From positions 1,302,001 through 1,366,000 of the forward strand of contig JAIUCV010000083.1 of assembly GCA_026724425.1 (NCBI GenBank): a stretch of 64,000 bases of DNA. The letters run 5' to 3'. This DNA comes from Erythrophleum ivorense. Taxonomy: Eukaryota; Streptophyta; Magnoliopsida; Fabales; Fabaceae. Of this stretch, positions 32,703 through 43,756 are shown piece by piece. The notes below the pieces were generated by a model. The model saw nothing but the letters and a program-made list of their open reading frames with translations. It made no database searches and was not told the origin of the DNA. The position numbers and the translations under genes were made by a program. Every line of letters starts with the position of its first letter. Position 1 is the stretch's first letter.

Positions 32703-33627
32703 ATGGAAAATTTGGAGCAGCATGTCCCGGAGAATCTGCCAATCACTTCTAAGAATGAAACACAATCATCCAACTCGGTAAGAGAATACTACTCTCACCC
32801 GATCCGAGTTGATCTACTTATCAATATATTCTCTCGACTCTCGGGAAAGTCTATAGCAAGGTGTCGTTGCGTATCGAAATTATGGGGATACATACTCCGT
32901 AGTCATGGTTTCACCGAGATTTTTCTGACTAAGTCTTCCACTCGTCCACGGCTCCTTTTGACCTTAAGGGCTGTTGATGGCAAGTTATTATTCTACTCTT
33001 CACCTCAGCCTCAAAATCCAGATGACAACTCTACTCTTGTAGCCACACGTTATCATACGTCTATTCCCAAATATGTTCCATCTGATAACTGTTCTACGGT
33101 CTGTGGATTGGCCCTCCGCTAAAGCAAACGTCACAAAAGCGAAGGAGATTATTGCAGAAATGTATCTTGGATATGATCCGATCAGTAAACAGTTCAAAGT
33201 GTTGTGTATGACTTCGTCAGTTGATGAGCTTGATGAAAGACCCAATGCTCATCAGGTTTTGACATTGGATTCTGGAAAACGTTTGTGGAGAAGGATCGAA
33301 TACAAATTCCATTTTGAAAACAGTTTTATAATGTCTGATGAGATATGCATAAATGGTGTTTTGTATTTCGGAGCACAGATGGGAATATCTTATGTGGTAG
33401 TTTGCTTCGACGTTAGGTCTGAGAAGTTCGGCTTTATTAACTTAGATAAAGACATGATGGGAGAGGATGATGGTTATAATGTCAGTCGTGGTCTGACTTT
33501 GTTCAACTACAAAGGTAAATTAGGTATACGTAAGGAAACAACAACATTTAGGGAGAGAGATCAACTCGTTTTGTGGGTTCTAGAAGTCATAAATGGTCCA
33601 AGCAGACCTACGAATTGCCTCCTTTAA
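32703..33627 (+). pseudogene. F-box-associated (FBA) gene with internal deletion
   Basis: The first frame (32703-33122) starts MENLEQHVPENL and carries an F-box (about residues 35-66, IRVDLLINIFSRLSGKSIAR, CRCVSKLWGYIL). F-box proteins of this kind are substrate receptors of SCF ubiquitin ligases. The FBA domain continues in a different frame from about 33125 to 33627 (YLGYDPIS, VLCMTSSVDELDERP, ICINGVLYFGAQMG, FNYKGKLGIR). Against the copy at 60328, the segment after CSTVCGLAL is missing (about 100 bp: the LLQGDDERK and ICNPITRDFI part). The deletion makes the first frame stop at 33122 and removes part of the domain. Two separate short proteins are possible but unlikely to work. Confidence 0.8.
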
Positions 33628-34071
33628 TCAGATTAATCTAGGCTCATTATTGTTTCGTCGGATTGCACGTTTTAGCAATTTCGCTTCGTGGCAGGAAAAC
33701 ATGGGTGAATGGTTGTTGTTGTTGTCGAAAGTTTCATTTAGATTAATTAATCATGATGATAATTAATAGAAGTAGTTGAGATGTTCATGAGCAACATAAA
33801 AACACAGTAAGAATCTTAGCTACCAGCTAGGGTGTAAGAAGAGCAAAGATTTTTTTTATGTTCTCGAGTCCTCTAATGCACGAGTTTTCTCAAAACGGAT
33901 TCTACGCGGTGTTCGAATCGCGGTAAAGCCCATTCATGCTGAAGAATGTTCAGACCATCCTTCTCAGCGCTCAAGCTCTGAGGACAATTTGCAAAACAAA
34001 ATCAGGTTTGGACCAAGATTCAGAAAGAAAACAAAATGTTTGGTGATGATGATTCAAGAAGGTCTTTAAAG
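33628..34071. other. Spacer downstream of F-box pseudogene
   Basis: Contains the repeat of 31827-31955; otherwise no feature recognised. Confidence 0.4.
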
Positions 34072-34129
34072 TTATGACTTGATATATGATTCCTGATCGA
34101 GAAGGCGCTTGGTATACAAATATAATAAT

Positions 34130-34795
34130 ACCTTTGATGCATCAAAACCAAATCCACCCATTTGCATCATTCGTTGTGTATCATCAATTGCTGCATAAGA
34201 AACACAAAACTTGAGGAAGCTCAAAGTCGGAGCTTTTTGAGGAAGAAATGGTGTGCAATTAGTAAGTAGGTGAACACTTGCCGTTTTCATCTCCAAGAAT
34301 GAGACTAAATAAGCCTCTTAATCCGAACAAGTTTAAGAAGTAGCTGAGACATGGAAGAAGAAGAAAAAGGTGATGAAACAAAACTGGCATGTGTCACACT
34401 TCTATGTCACTAGATATACATACCATGAACGGCTACTCACATAGCTAACATCGACAGTGCTCAAGTCGATCCCGTTCTGTAGCATTGACCTGAACCTCTG
34501 AGAAGAGTTTGTAGAGTAACGGAGGTGCTAAACACAAACCCAAGAGAAAAATGCGTCTGTGAAGCTAAAAAAGAGGATAAGATGGGAAACAAAACCTGCA
34601 ACAAACCCAGAGAAGAAGAAGTTGACCCATGCAAAAGTGAGAGATGAGTTCAAATTTACTTATCATTGACAGGTTTGTCTTCATCATATCCATGGCCATG
34701 TTAGGATCAGAGAACATATGGGCTTGAGGGTTTTGAGCTTGGTCCTTGGGAACATGCAGCAATCCATTTTCCTGCAGTGCAATCAATACTTAGTT
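34130..34795 (-). pseudogene. EMC3: EMC3-like pseudogene, 3' exons
   Basis: The minus strand has exon-like pieces of EMC3 (ER membrane complex subunit 3, a DUF106 membrane insertase), in order: ENGLLHVPKDQAQNPQAHMF and SDPNMAMDMMKTNLSM (about 34660-34775), FAWVNFFFSGFVA in another frame (about 34600-34640), QRFRSMLQNGIDLSTVDVSY (about 34445-34505), LFGLRGLFSLILGDEN (about 34283-34330) and DDTQRMMQMGGFGFDASK (34132-34190). The first exons are missing and the reading frame is broken after the first piece. The region is an inverted relative of 36490-37060. Confidence 0.8.
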
Positions 34796-34921
34796 CCTGA
34801 GTATAACTTATTTGAACACCACACAAACTGTAACTACTGAGTACTCGGTATACTACAATGCACGCAACAACTCTCAGTAACTAGTATACAACATATTTTC
34901 TACAGAATCATAGCTCACATG

Positions 34922-35025
34922 AGTTTGGATCATTCTTCGGAAGCTCAGATGAAGAACCAAGTGATACTTACCCGATTAACAAAGACACAGAGAAGATGCT
35001 TGAGGAATTCCACATGGTATATATT
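34922..35025 (+). pseudogene. YAE1: YAE1-like exon 3 fragment
   Basis: Encodes FFGSSDEEPSDTYPINKDTE and the EKMLEEFHM end followed by GTATAT, as in exon 3 of the intact copies. It sits in inverted orientation directly against the next fragment. Confidence 0.8.
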
Positions 35026-35631
35026 CCTTCTAAATCCTCAAGACTGTTGTGATCATCATTTCCTAAAACAAGAAGATGATTCTGATTATGTATTGTCCAG
35101 TAACAGAGCAAGAGACAAAACCTAAGGGGAGCTTCAATTGCGTAACCTATGGAGAGTAAGATTTGACTCACGAGGTTTCGAAAGCTGCAAACTTTCTCCG
35201 TAAAGCTCTTTGGAGAAACTAGAATTAACGTCTGTGGTCGAAGAGAAATTTACGGAAGGAGAGTTTTCTGATCAATGAAACGCATAAACAGTGTTACTAT
35301 AACAGAACAACAACAAAACTGGTGAATAGAATAAAAAATGAATACTATGACAAATAGATTACACTAATCGACCAGATCAAGATCTTCAAAACTTACTATA
35401 ACATTTTAATTAGATTAACTAGCATAATTATGATGGAAGGTCGATGAGATAGAAACTCAACAAACAATTTCAAAATCCGAAAGAAGAAAAATTCAATGAA
35501 ACTGTGAAATCTCTAAAATATTCTAACAAGGGCAGAACTATGAGGAATCGAAACAGGTGACGGCAATACACAATTTCGAAAACAAATTCTACAGAGACAT
35601 CTTACTGGCGAAATCGCAGTTGGTGTTCATG
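35026..35631 (-). pseudogene. YAE1: YAE1-like exons 1-3 fragment, inverted
   Basis: The minus strand has exon 1 (ATG at 35631, MNTNCDFA), exon 2 (about 35175-35270) and the start of exon 3 (about 35026-35070). The gene stops where the opposite-strand piece of the same exon begins at about 35025, a sign of an inverted-duplication breakpoint inside exon 3. Confidence 0.8.
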
Positions 35632-35944
35632 GTGGCTTTAGACGGGTACGCCTTAGGGCTCACTGCTTCTACCGTCATCTTCTTCGTCTTAGAGCTAAGA
35701 GGAAGAAAAGTGGCGAGAAAGAAAATAATAGCGCGGTTTAAAGTATTTGACAGTGTTAGGGCTAATGAAACCCCTCTAGGTCAAACAGAAGTTTTATCCA
35801 AAATTAAAAATTACTTAATAAATAAAATTTAATGTGGCAATTGTCGTCGGCGTCTCGATTTCCTCCGATTGTATCTTCCTCACCGGATCGAGCTCAGAGA
35901 AGAAGTAGTGAAGGAATAAATAACTTGATGAGGATTGATTATCA

Positions 35945-37060
35945 ATGGCGGAAGATTTAGTGCTCGATACGGCGATCAGAGACTGGGTTCTAATCCCTCT
36001 CTCCGTCGTGATGGTTCTCATTGGTATTCTCCGATACTTCGTCTCCAAGCTCATGCGTTCTTCTCCGACTCCTGATGCGAAGATGGTCAAAGAAGGGTGA
36101 GTCTTCTTCTGTTCTCCGGATTGTCATCTTTTTTTTCTTTTTGTCAGTATTAGCTGAATTGGATTTTGATGTGTTCTGTTTTCCAGACAAGTTGTCACTA
36201 GAGCTCGGAATCTGAAGGCCGGTGCCAATTTAATCCCGCCTAAATCCTTCCGAGCTCGGAGACTCTACTTGAGCAACGAGGTGTGTGTGGTTCACATTTC
36301 AATTCTGAGCTACAGGGTTTTCTCTGGCTTCATGAGCTAATAGTTTATGAAAACTTGTAGGTTTAGTTCGGTTCTTGCTCTCTAAATATTAAGCTTTTTC
36401 TGATTTGAAAACATGCCAATGCACAAAAAGATTCTGGCTTCTAGGACTGGGTATAACCTTAGTGAATGGCCAAACTCATGTGAACTATGATTTTGTAGAA
36501 AATATGTTGTATACTAGTTACTGAGAGTTGTTGCGTGCATTGTAGTATACCGAGTACTCAGTAGTTACAGTTTGTGTGGTGTTCAAATAAGTTATACTCA
36601 GGAACTAAGTACTGATTGCACTGCAGGAAAATGGATTGCTGAATGTTCCCAAGGACCATGCTCAAAACCCTCAAGCCCATATGTTCTCTGATCCTAACAT
36701 GGCCATGGATATGATGAAGACAAACCTATATCAATGATAAGTAAATTTGTATTCATCTCTCACTTTTGCATGGGTCAACTTCTTCTTCTCTAGGTTTGTT
36801 GCAGGTTTTGTTTCCCATCTTATCCTCTTTTTAGCTTCACAGACGCATTCTTCTCTTGGGTTTGTGTTTATCACCTCCGTTACTCTACAAACTCTACAAC
36901 AAGGCCATAGTATCTGAAAACCTTCTCATCTTATCTTACAGCCAAGATACCATTTCCGCTGACTCAGAGGTTCAGGTCAATGCTACAGAACGGGATCGAC
37001 TCGAGCACTGTCGATGTTAGCTGTGTGAGAAGCCGTTCATGGTATGTAGATCTAGTTACA
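35945..37060 (+). pseudogene. EMC3: EMC3-like gene, truncated by stop in third exon
   Basis: Exon 1 (35945-36096) encodes MAEDLVLDTAIRDWVLIPLS and one transmembrane helix (VLIPLSVVMVLIGILRYFV). Exon 2 (36187-36280) encodes the ARNLKAGANLIPPKSFRARR part. Exon 3 (from 36627) reads ENGLLNVPKDHAQNPQAHMF and reaches TGA at 36735-36737, giving 118 residues against roughly 245 in the plant family. Borders are GT-AG and in frame. Later coding pieces (FAWVNFFF-like at about 36765, and QRFRSMLQNGIDSSTVDVSC near 36970-37020) persist but are out of frame. EMC3 is a core subunit of the ER membrane protein complex that inserts transmembrane helices. The truncated product would keep only the first helix, so loss of function is likely. 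Confidence 0.85.
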
Positions 37061-37238
37061 TACAAGTGTGACACATGCCAGTTTTGTTTCATGACCTTTT
37101 TCTTCTTCTTCCATGTCTCAGCTACTTCTTAAGCAAGAAGTAGCTGAGACATCTGTTGTGGTAGAGGAATGTTGTGAAGCTCTCTCTCTCTCTCGGTTAC
37201 TAACTTACTATAAACTGTGTTAACTATATAAATTGCAG

Positions 37239-37345
37239 GATATGTTGTTGCTGAAGGAAAAACTATAAGAAGAAATCATCTTCCACTTGAAAACCTTATG
37301 CTCTGTCTGAAATGTGGAACAACTCTACATAGGAAGAGCACATAA
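37239..37345 (+). pseudogene. Unrecognised terminal exon, copy 1 of 3
   Basis: After TTGCAG, 107 nt encode YVVAEGKTIRRNHLPLENLM and a CLKCGTTLHRKST tail, then TAA. The same exon occurs at 49321-49427 and 52491-52597 on the minus strand. The CxxC may be half of a zinc site. I do not recognise the parent gene. Confidence 0.45.
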
Positions 37346-37619
37346 CTGCTACATACACACACTAATAACATATATTGGTTAAGGGGAATTTTAGTACTAA
37401 GACGTCTCTAAACAGCTTAGTCCACTCCAAGAATCTTCATAATCCAAACACATACGATTTGAATAAAGTCAAGGCTTTACTTTCACTTTGCAAAATTCCT
37501 ACTATGAATGCATTAAATGGTTAAGAAAAACATTTGGTTTCTCCAAATCAGCTCTGGATTCTTTGGTTATATATAAAACTGTGCAAGGAATTACTCTTTT
37601 TTCATTCAAATATCAAAAT

Positions 37620-37730
37620 CAAAATCGCACCAAATCTCCCTTTCTCTTCAACTTTGGATGTTCTTTCTGATGAAGGACAAACACTATATCTCCAAACCGA
37701 ACGACAACGAACCAAACACTATCTCAATTT
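37620..37730 (-). pseudogene. DnaJ internal fragment
   Basis: The minus strand corresponds to the GDIVFV..QKEHPK.KRKGD stretch of type I DnaJ proteins, which also follows every YAE1-like copy on the plus strand. Confidence 0.6.
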
Positions 37731-37923
37731 GGTTTGGAAATCAGACACTAATCTTGCTTTTGCTTGGCGGTAACTACACAAGGAAGAAGCCTCCTCTATG
37801 CGATTAAACTTCAATCTTTACGAGATTTGTCAAGAAGAGAGCTAGGCTTAGTAACATAGCTTCCCAAGTCGGTCGTGGCAATAACAACGGAACCAGGCCT
37901 TTCTTCTCCACTCTTCTCGTCCT

Positions 37924-38765
37924 CTATGTGTCCAAATTAACTTCAATCTTAGGAGATTTGTCAAGAAGAGAGCTTAGCTCAGTAACATAGCTTCCCAAGT
38001 CGGTCGTGGCAGCAACACCGTAACCCGAAATAGAACCAGAACCAAGACCAAGACCAAGACCAAGACCAGAGCCAGACCCTTCTTCGCCACTCTTCTCTTC
38101 TCCTTGTGTTGTAGTCAGAGTTCCATAAAACAGTTTCATCGCGGCTTCCGTTAAGAGACCATGCACAGAACCGCGTAGTTTCTGAAACTTATCTCTTGTT
38201 TCTTGTTCATCAATCAGCTTCTCTCTTAGCTCACTCGGGAGGAAAGCAAACGCACTTCAAAAAAAAAAAAAAGGGGTCAAAACAGAAAAATGTATTAGAC
38301 TACTATTACTACTCGATATGCGTCAACGGATTTGTACAAAAACTAGTAAAATTAATTACCTGGAAACACCTCTAACAATACCAAACTTGTAGCCATCAAG
38401 AACTGATTCTTTATAGCCAATGTTATAACCTTGCTGCGCAGCTGCTTCTTTCCAAGCTATAATCCCATCACGGTATCCACACTAATTCGCAGAAAAAAAA
38501 AAAGAATATCAATTATATATTCATATACATTATACAAAAGTTGACTCAGTTTAGAAAGAATATATACCATGTGGAATTCCTCAAGCATCTTCTCTGTGTC
38601 CTTGTTAATCGGGTAAGTATCACTTGGTTCTTCATCTGAGCTTCCGAAGAATGATCCTTCTAAATCCTCAAGACTGTTGTGATCATCATTTCCTAAAACA
38701 AGAAGATGATGATTCTGATTAAGTATTGTCCAGCAAGAGACAAAACCTAAAGGGAGCTTCAATTG
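37924..38765 (-). pseudogene. YAE1: YAE1-like gene lacking exons 1-2
   Basis: Exon 5 (37924-38254), exon 4 (about 38361-38480) and exon 3 (about 38573-38696) match the intact copies, with splice borders conserved. Exon 5 has four extra residues in the Gly/Leu/Ser run. The first residue of exon 4 is Cys instead of Ser. At about 38765 the sequence switches to DnaJ promoter DNA, so the gene has no start. Confidence 0.8.
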
Positions 38766-39067
38766 CGTAACCTATCCTTGCTAAATAGAGTAATTTAGAT
38801 TGGGTGAGAGGAAGCTAGATTTTGCAACGAGGAAGAGAAGACTAGGAAGGTTTACAACCGTTGATTTTTATTCTCACCAATGGTGTATAACAAAAGATGT
38901 GTGACCAATCAAAAATACACAAAATTTTGGAAATAATTTTATTTTACAAATCTCCTCTAATTAGATATACAGTATATATATCTCTCATGTCTAAAAAAAA
39001 AACAAAAAACAAATTTCTTCCATTATCGTTACAGTATTTCTCAGGAATTAGTCCGTCTACAGCCACC
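38766..39067. promoter_or_regulatory. Upstream region of YAE1 copy 1 with DnaJ promoter remnant
   Basis: Contains TTAGATTGGGTGAGAGGAAG and CCGTTGATTTTTATTCTCAC, shared with 42130-42240 and 49680-49770, then about 180 bp common to all plus-strand YAE1 copies. It probably holds the YAE1 promoter and 5' UTR. Confidence 0.5.
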
Positions 39068-40404
39068 ATGAACACCAACAGCGATTTCGCCGGTAAGATG
39101 TCTCTATAGAATTTGTTTTCGAAATTGTGTATTGCCGTCACCTGTTTCGATTCCTCATAGTTCTGCCCTTGTTTAAGATCTGTTAGAATATTTCAGAGAT
39201 TTCACAGTTTAATTGAATATTTCTTCTTTCGGATTTTGAAATTGTTTGTCTGTATATCTGGTTGAGTTTCTATCTCATCGACCTTCCATAATTATGCTAG
39301 TAAATCTAATTAAAATGTTATAGTAAGTTTTGAAGATCTTGATCTGGTCGATTAGTGTAATCTATTTGTCATAGTATTCATTTTTTATTCTATTCACCAG
39401 TTTTGTTGTTCTTCTGTTTCAGTAACACTGTTTATGCGTTTCATTGATCAGAAAACTCTCCTTCTGTAAATTTCTCTTCGACCACAGATGTTAATTCTAG
39501 TTTCTCCAAAGAGCTTTACGGAGAAAGTTTGCAGCTTTCGAAACCTCGTGAGTCAAATCTCACTCTCCATAGGTTACGCAATTGAAGCTCCCTTTAGGTT
39601 TTGTCTCTTGCTGGACAATACTTAATCAGAATCATCTTCTTGTTTTAGGAAATGATGATCACAACAGTTTTGAGGATTTAGAAGGATCGTTCTTCGGAAG
39701 CTCATATGAAGAACCAAGTGATACTTACCCCATTAACAAGGACACAGAGAAGATGCTTGAGGAATTCCTCCACATGGTATATATTCTTTCTAAACCGAGT
39801 CAACTTTTGTATAATGTATATGAATATATGATTGATATTCTTTTTTTTCTGCGAATTAGAGTGGATACCGTGATGGGATTATAACTGGGAAAGAAGCAGC
39901 TGCGCAGCAAGGTTATAACATTGGCTATAAAGAATCAGTTCTTGATGGCTACAAGTTCGGTATTGTTAGAGGTGTTTCCAGGTAATTAATTTTACTAGTT
40001 TTTGTACAAATCCGTTGACGCATATCGAGTAGTAATAGTAGTATAATACATTTTTCTGTTTTGACCCCTTTTTTTTTTTTTGAAGTGCGTTTGCTTTCCT
40101 CCCCAGTGAGCTAAGAGAGAAGCTGATTGATGAACAAGAAACAAGAGATAAGTTTCAGAAACTACGCGGTTCTGTGCATGGTCTCTCAACGGAAGCCGCG
40201 GTGAAACTGTTTTATGGAACTCTGACTACAACGCAAGGAGAAGAGAAGAGTGGCGAAGAAGGGTCTGGCTCTGGTCTTGGTCTTGGTTCTGGTTCTGTTT
40301 CGGGTTACGGTGTTGCTGCCACGACCGACTTGGGAAGCTATGTTACTGAGCTAAGCTCTCTTCTTGCCAAATCTCCTAAGATTGAAGTTAATTTGGACAC
40401 ATAG
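39068..40404 (+). CDS. YAE1: YAE1-like protein, copy 1 (five exons, intact)
   Basis: Exons 39068-39092, 39452-39547, 39649-39776, 39860-39981 and 40086-40404; all GT-AG, 229 residues, no internal stop. Exon 4 carries the deca-GX3 motif: G, or a small residue, every fourth position from 85 to 121 (GYRDGIIAGKEAAAQQGYNI onward). This is the hallmark of Yae1/Lto1 proteins. In yeast Yae1-Lto1 links the cytosolic iron-sulfur assembly machinery to the ABC protein Rli1. The N-terminus is Ser/Asp/Glu-rich; the C-terminus has a Gly/Ser/Leu run (GSGLGLGSGSVSG) and ends NLDT. Exon 3 has one extra Leu against copies 2 and 3. Downstream, part of exon 5 is repeated and then a DnaJ fragment follows. Confidence 0.88.
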
Positions 40405-40700
40405 AGGACGAGAACAGTGGAGAAGAAGGCCTGTTTCCAGTGTTATTGCCACGACCGACTTGGGAAGCTATGTTACTAAGCCAAGCTCTCTTCTTGACAA
40501 ATCTCGTAAAGAGGAGGCTTCTTCCTTGTGTAGTTACCGCCAAGCAAAAGCAAGATTAGTGTCTGGTTTCCAAACCAAATTGAGATATAGTGTTTGGTTC
40601 GTTGTCGTTCGGTTTGGAGATATAGTGTTTGTCCTTCATCAGAAAGAGCATCCAAAGTTGAAGAGAAAGGGAGATTTGGTGCGATTTTGATTTTGATATT
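40405..40700 (+). pseudogene. Partial exon-5 duplicate followed by DnaJ internal fragment
   Basis: 40420-40510 repeats the end of YAE1 exon 5 (ATTDLGSYVTKPSSLLDKSR). 40610-40690 then reads GDIVFVLHQKEHPKLKRKGD, close to the C-terminal substrate-binding part of type I DnaJ proteins. The same pair follows the other two copies, so the fusion predates the duplications. Confidence 0.7.
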
Positions 40701-41109
40701 TGAATGAAAACAGAGTAATTCCTTGCACAGTTTTATATATAACCAAAGAATCCAGAGCTGATTTGGAGAAACCAAGTGTTTTTCTTAACCATTTAGTGCA
40801 TTCATAGTAGGAATTTTGCAAAGTGAAAGTAAAGCCTTGACTTTATTCAAATCGTATGCATAACGAAACTATTAGGTGTGAAAACTGAAAGAAATATGAG
40901 ATTGTTCTATGATGAAAATATTCAACTCCTCTGTTTTAATTCTTTTGCCCAAAAACAAAGGTCAATTTTCAGACAATACACAAACATGCGGACCTAAAAT
41001 GGAATATCGAGATAGGTGTGTTAGATATGATGTGTCTTTGTTTGATGTGTAACCACGATTGTATAATCAAGATTCAAATTAGAGAGTAGAGAGTGTCCAA
41101 GAGACTCAC
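40701..41109. other. Duplicated noncoding segment
   Basis: It matches 44080-44270 plus 49036-49204. The ATATG at 40894-40898 is the unoccupied version of the copia insertion site at 44266-44270. Similarity between the paralogous segments stops at about 41058. Confidence 0.6.
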
Positions 41110-41997
41110 CTCCAAACGGGCTCCCACCACCAAAGAAAGATGAGAAGATATCGAATGGGTCATGCCCACCTCCTGGGCCACCCATTCCTTCCTTGAGTGC
41201 GTCCTCTCCATACTGGTCGTAAATCTCTCTCTTCTCCGGGTCACTAAGAACTTCATATGCCCGAGCTAGCTCTTTGAACTGCAATGACATGTATGAATTA
41301 TTCAAATCAAGATCACAAATTTACACAATATCATTACAAAACCAAGGTCATACGCTCCAAAAAACTTCACAAAGAAACCGACTTTTAATCCCACAATATG
41401 CCACGAGGAAGAAAGCTCAATCCTTTATAATATATACAACTTAAAAACAGTTTTAACATAAAGTGTTCATAAAGTGTTTATGAATCCAAAAGCAAGAAAA
41501 GATAAACATGCGAGAGAATTTCACTCTTTAAAGTCCTAAAGAGCTTTGAAGCAAAGAAGCTTATTGGTTTTCTTCACTTGATAGCAGAACATCTCAATTA
41601 CGTACATCGAAGCTCAAAATTGTCATTGGTCTTTTTTGTTTAACACGATTCCCGAAAAATATAGCACGAAATCGAGTGAACCTAGAACTCATACTTTTCA
41701 GATCGGATCAAAACTTGGATTAGAAGCTCAATCGATCGGAAAATCAAAATCAAACTAGAAACCTAAGTGAGCCAAAAAAACAGATACAGATCGAATTTCA
41801 CAGAATCTAAGCGAAAAGAGAAGGGATCTAGAGAGAAAGGAACCTTCTCAGGATCTCCACCCTTATCGGGATGGTTCTTGATGGCAGCTTTTTTTGTAAG
41901 CCTTCTTGAGATCTTCAGGAGATGCTGTCTTGGGAACGCCTAAGATCTCGTAGAACTTAGTGTTGTCGCTCTTCTTCGAGGGTCCTCGCCCGAACAT
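41110..41997 (-). pseudogene. Type I DnaJ (ATJ2/ATJ3-like) N-terminal fragment
   Basis: The minus strand has exon 1 (41997-41844: MFGRGPSKKSDNTKFYEILG, then the J domain with HPD) and exon 2 (41278-41110: FKELARAYEVLSDPEKREIY, then the Gly/Phe-rich FDIFSSFFGGGSPFGG). Exon 1 has one extra A in an A-run (7 against 6 in 49913-50065) that shifts the frame before the HPD. The gene ends after exon 2 at a GT donor; zinc-finger and C-terminal parts are missing. In intact form such proteins activate Hsp70 in the cytosol. Its promoter is shared back to back with YAE1 copy 2. Confidence 0.85.
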
Positions 41998-42420
41998 CTT
42001 TTCTCCGTTCTTTCGAAAACCCTAGAAATCAGAGACGGAGAGGTAGAGAGAGAGAAACCGGAGAAGATTAGGGTTTTGGGTGTGAAGATGAAGAGAGGCG
42101 AATGTCTGAGAAAGATGAAGAAATTAGGTTAATTTAGATTGGGTGAGACCGTGAGAGGAAGCTAGATTTTGCAACGAGGAAGAGAAGAATAGGAAGGTTT
42201 ACAACCGTTGATGAAGTTGATTTTTATTCTCATCAACGGTGTATAACAAAAGATGTGTGACCAATCAAAAATACACAAAATTTTGGAAATAATTTTATTT
42301 TACAAATCTCCTTTAATTAGATATAGAGTATATATCACGAGATGCTCTCAAAAAAAAAAAAACAAATTTCTTCCATTATCGTTACAGTATTTCTCAGGAA
42401 TTAGTCCGTCTAAAGCCACC
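41998..42420. promoter_or_regulatory. Shared divergent promoter of DnaJ fragment and YAE1 copy 2
   Basis: 423 bp between the two divergent starts, with the DnaJ 5' UTR on the left and the YAE1 leader on the right. CCGTTGATGAAGTTGATTTT and ATTCTCATCAACGG form an imperfect inverted repeat near 42206-42240. A bidirectional promoter is inferred from the arrangement. Confidence 0.5.
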
Positions 42421-43756
42421 ATGAACACCAATAGCGATTTCGCCGGTAAGATGTCTCTGTAGAATTTGTTTTCGAAATTGTGTGTTGCCGTCACCTGTTT
42501 CGATTCCTCATAGTTCTGCCCTTGTTTAAGATCTGTTAGAATATTTCAGAGATTTCACAGTTTCATTGAATTTTTCTTCTTTCGGATTTTGAAATTGTTT
42601 GTCTGTATATCTGGTTGAGTTTCTATCTCATCGACCTTCCATAATTATGCTAGTTAATCTAATTAAAATGTTATAGTAAGTTTTGAAGATCTTGATCTGG
42701 TCGATTAGTGTAATCTATTTGTCATAGTATTCATTTTTTATTCTATTCACCAGTTTTGTTGTTGTTCTGTTTTGGTAACACTGTTTATGCGTTTTATTGA
42801 TCAGAAAACTCTCCTTCTGTAAATTTCTCTTCGACCACAGACGTTAATTCTAATTTCTCCAAAGAGCTTTACGGAGAAAGTTTGCAGCTTTCGAAACCTC
42901 GTGAGTCAAATCTTACTCTCCATAGGTTACGCAATTGAAGCTCCCTTTAGGTTTTGTCTCTTGCTCTGTTACTGGACAATACTTAATCAGAATCATCTTC
43001 TTGTTTTAGGAAATGATGATCACAACAGTCTTGAGGATTTAGAAGGATCATTCTTCGGAAGCTCAGATGAAGAACCAAGTGATACTTACCCGATTAACAA
43101 AGACACAGAGAAGATGCTTGAGGAATTCCACATGGTATATATTCTTTCTAAACCGAGTCAACTTTTGTATAATATATATGATTGATATTCTTTTTTTGTT
43201 TCTGCGAATTAGAGTGGATACCGTGATGGGATTATAGCTGGGAAAGAAGCAGCTGCGCAGCAAGGTTATAACATTGGCTATAAAGAATCAGTTCTTGATG
43301 GCTACAAGTTTGGTATTGTTAGAGGTGTTTCCAGGTAATTTAATTTTACTAGTTTTTGTACAAATCCGGTGACGCATATAGACTAGTAATACTAGTCTAA
43401 TACATTTTTCTGTTTTGACCCTTTTTTTTTTTTGAAGTGCGTTGGCTTTCCTCCCGAGTGAGCTAAGAGAGAAGCTGATTGATGAACAAAAAACAAGAGA
43501 TAAGTTTCAGAAACTACACGGTTCTGTGCATGGTCTCTCAACGGAAGCCGCGATGAAACTGTTTTACGGAACTCTGACTACAACGCAAGGAGAAGAGAAG
43601 AGTGGTGAAGAAGGGTCTGGCTCTGGTCTTGGTCTTGGTTCTGGTTCTGTTTCGGGTTCCGGTGTTGCTGCCACGACAGACTTGGGAAGATATGTTACTG
43701 AGCTTAGCTCTCTTCTTGCCAAATCTCCTAAGATTGAAGTTAATTTGGACACATAG
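42421..43756 (+). CDS. YAE1: YAE1-like protein, copy 2 (five exons, intact)
   Basis: Exons 42421-42445, 42805-42900, 43010-43134, 43213-43334 and 43438-43756; GT-AG borders, 228 residues, frame open throughout. The deca-GX3 motif is at 84-120. Differences from copy 1 are few substitutions (for example Ala-Leu-Ala for Ala-Phe-Ala at the start of exon 5 and GRYVTE near the end). Introns are also highly similar, so this is DNA-level segmental duplication and not retrocopying. Confidence 0.88.
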
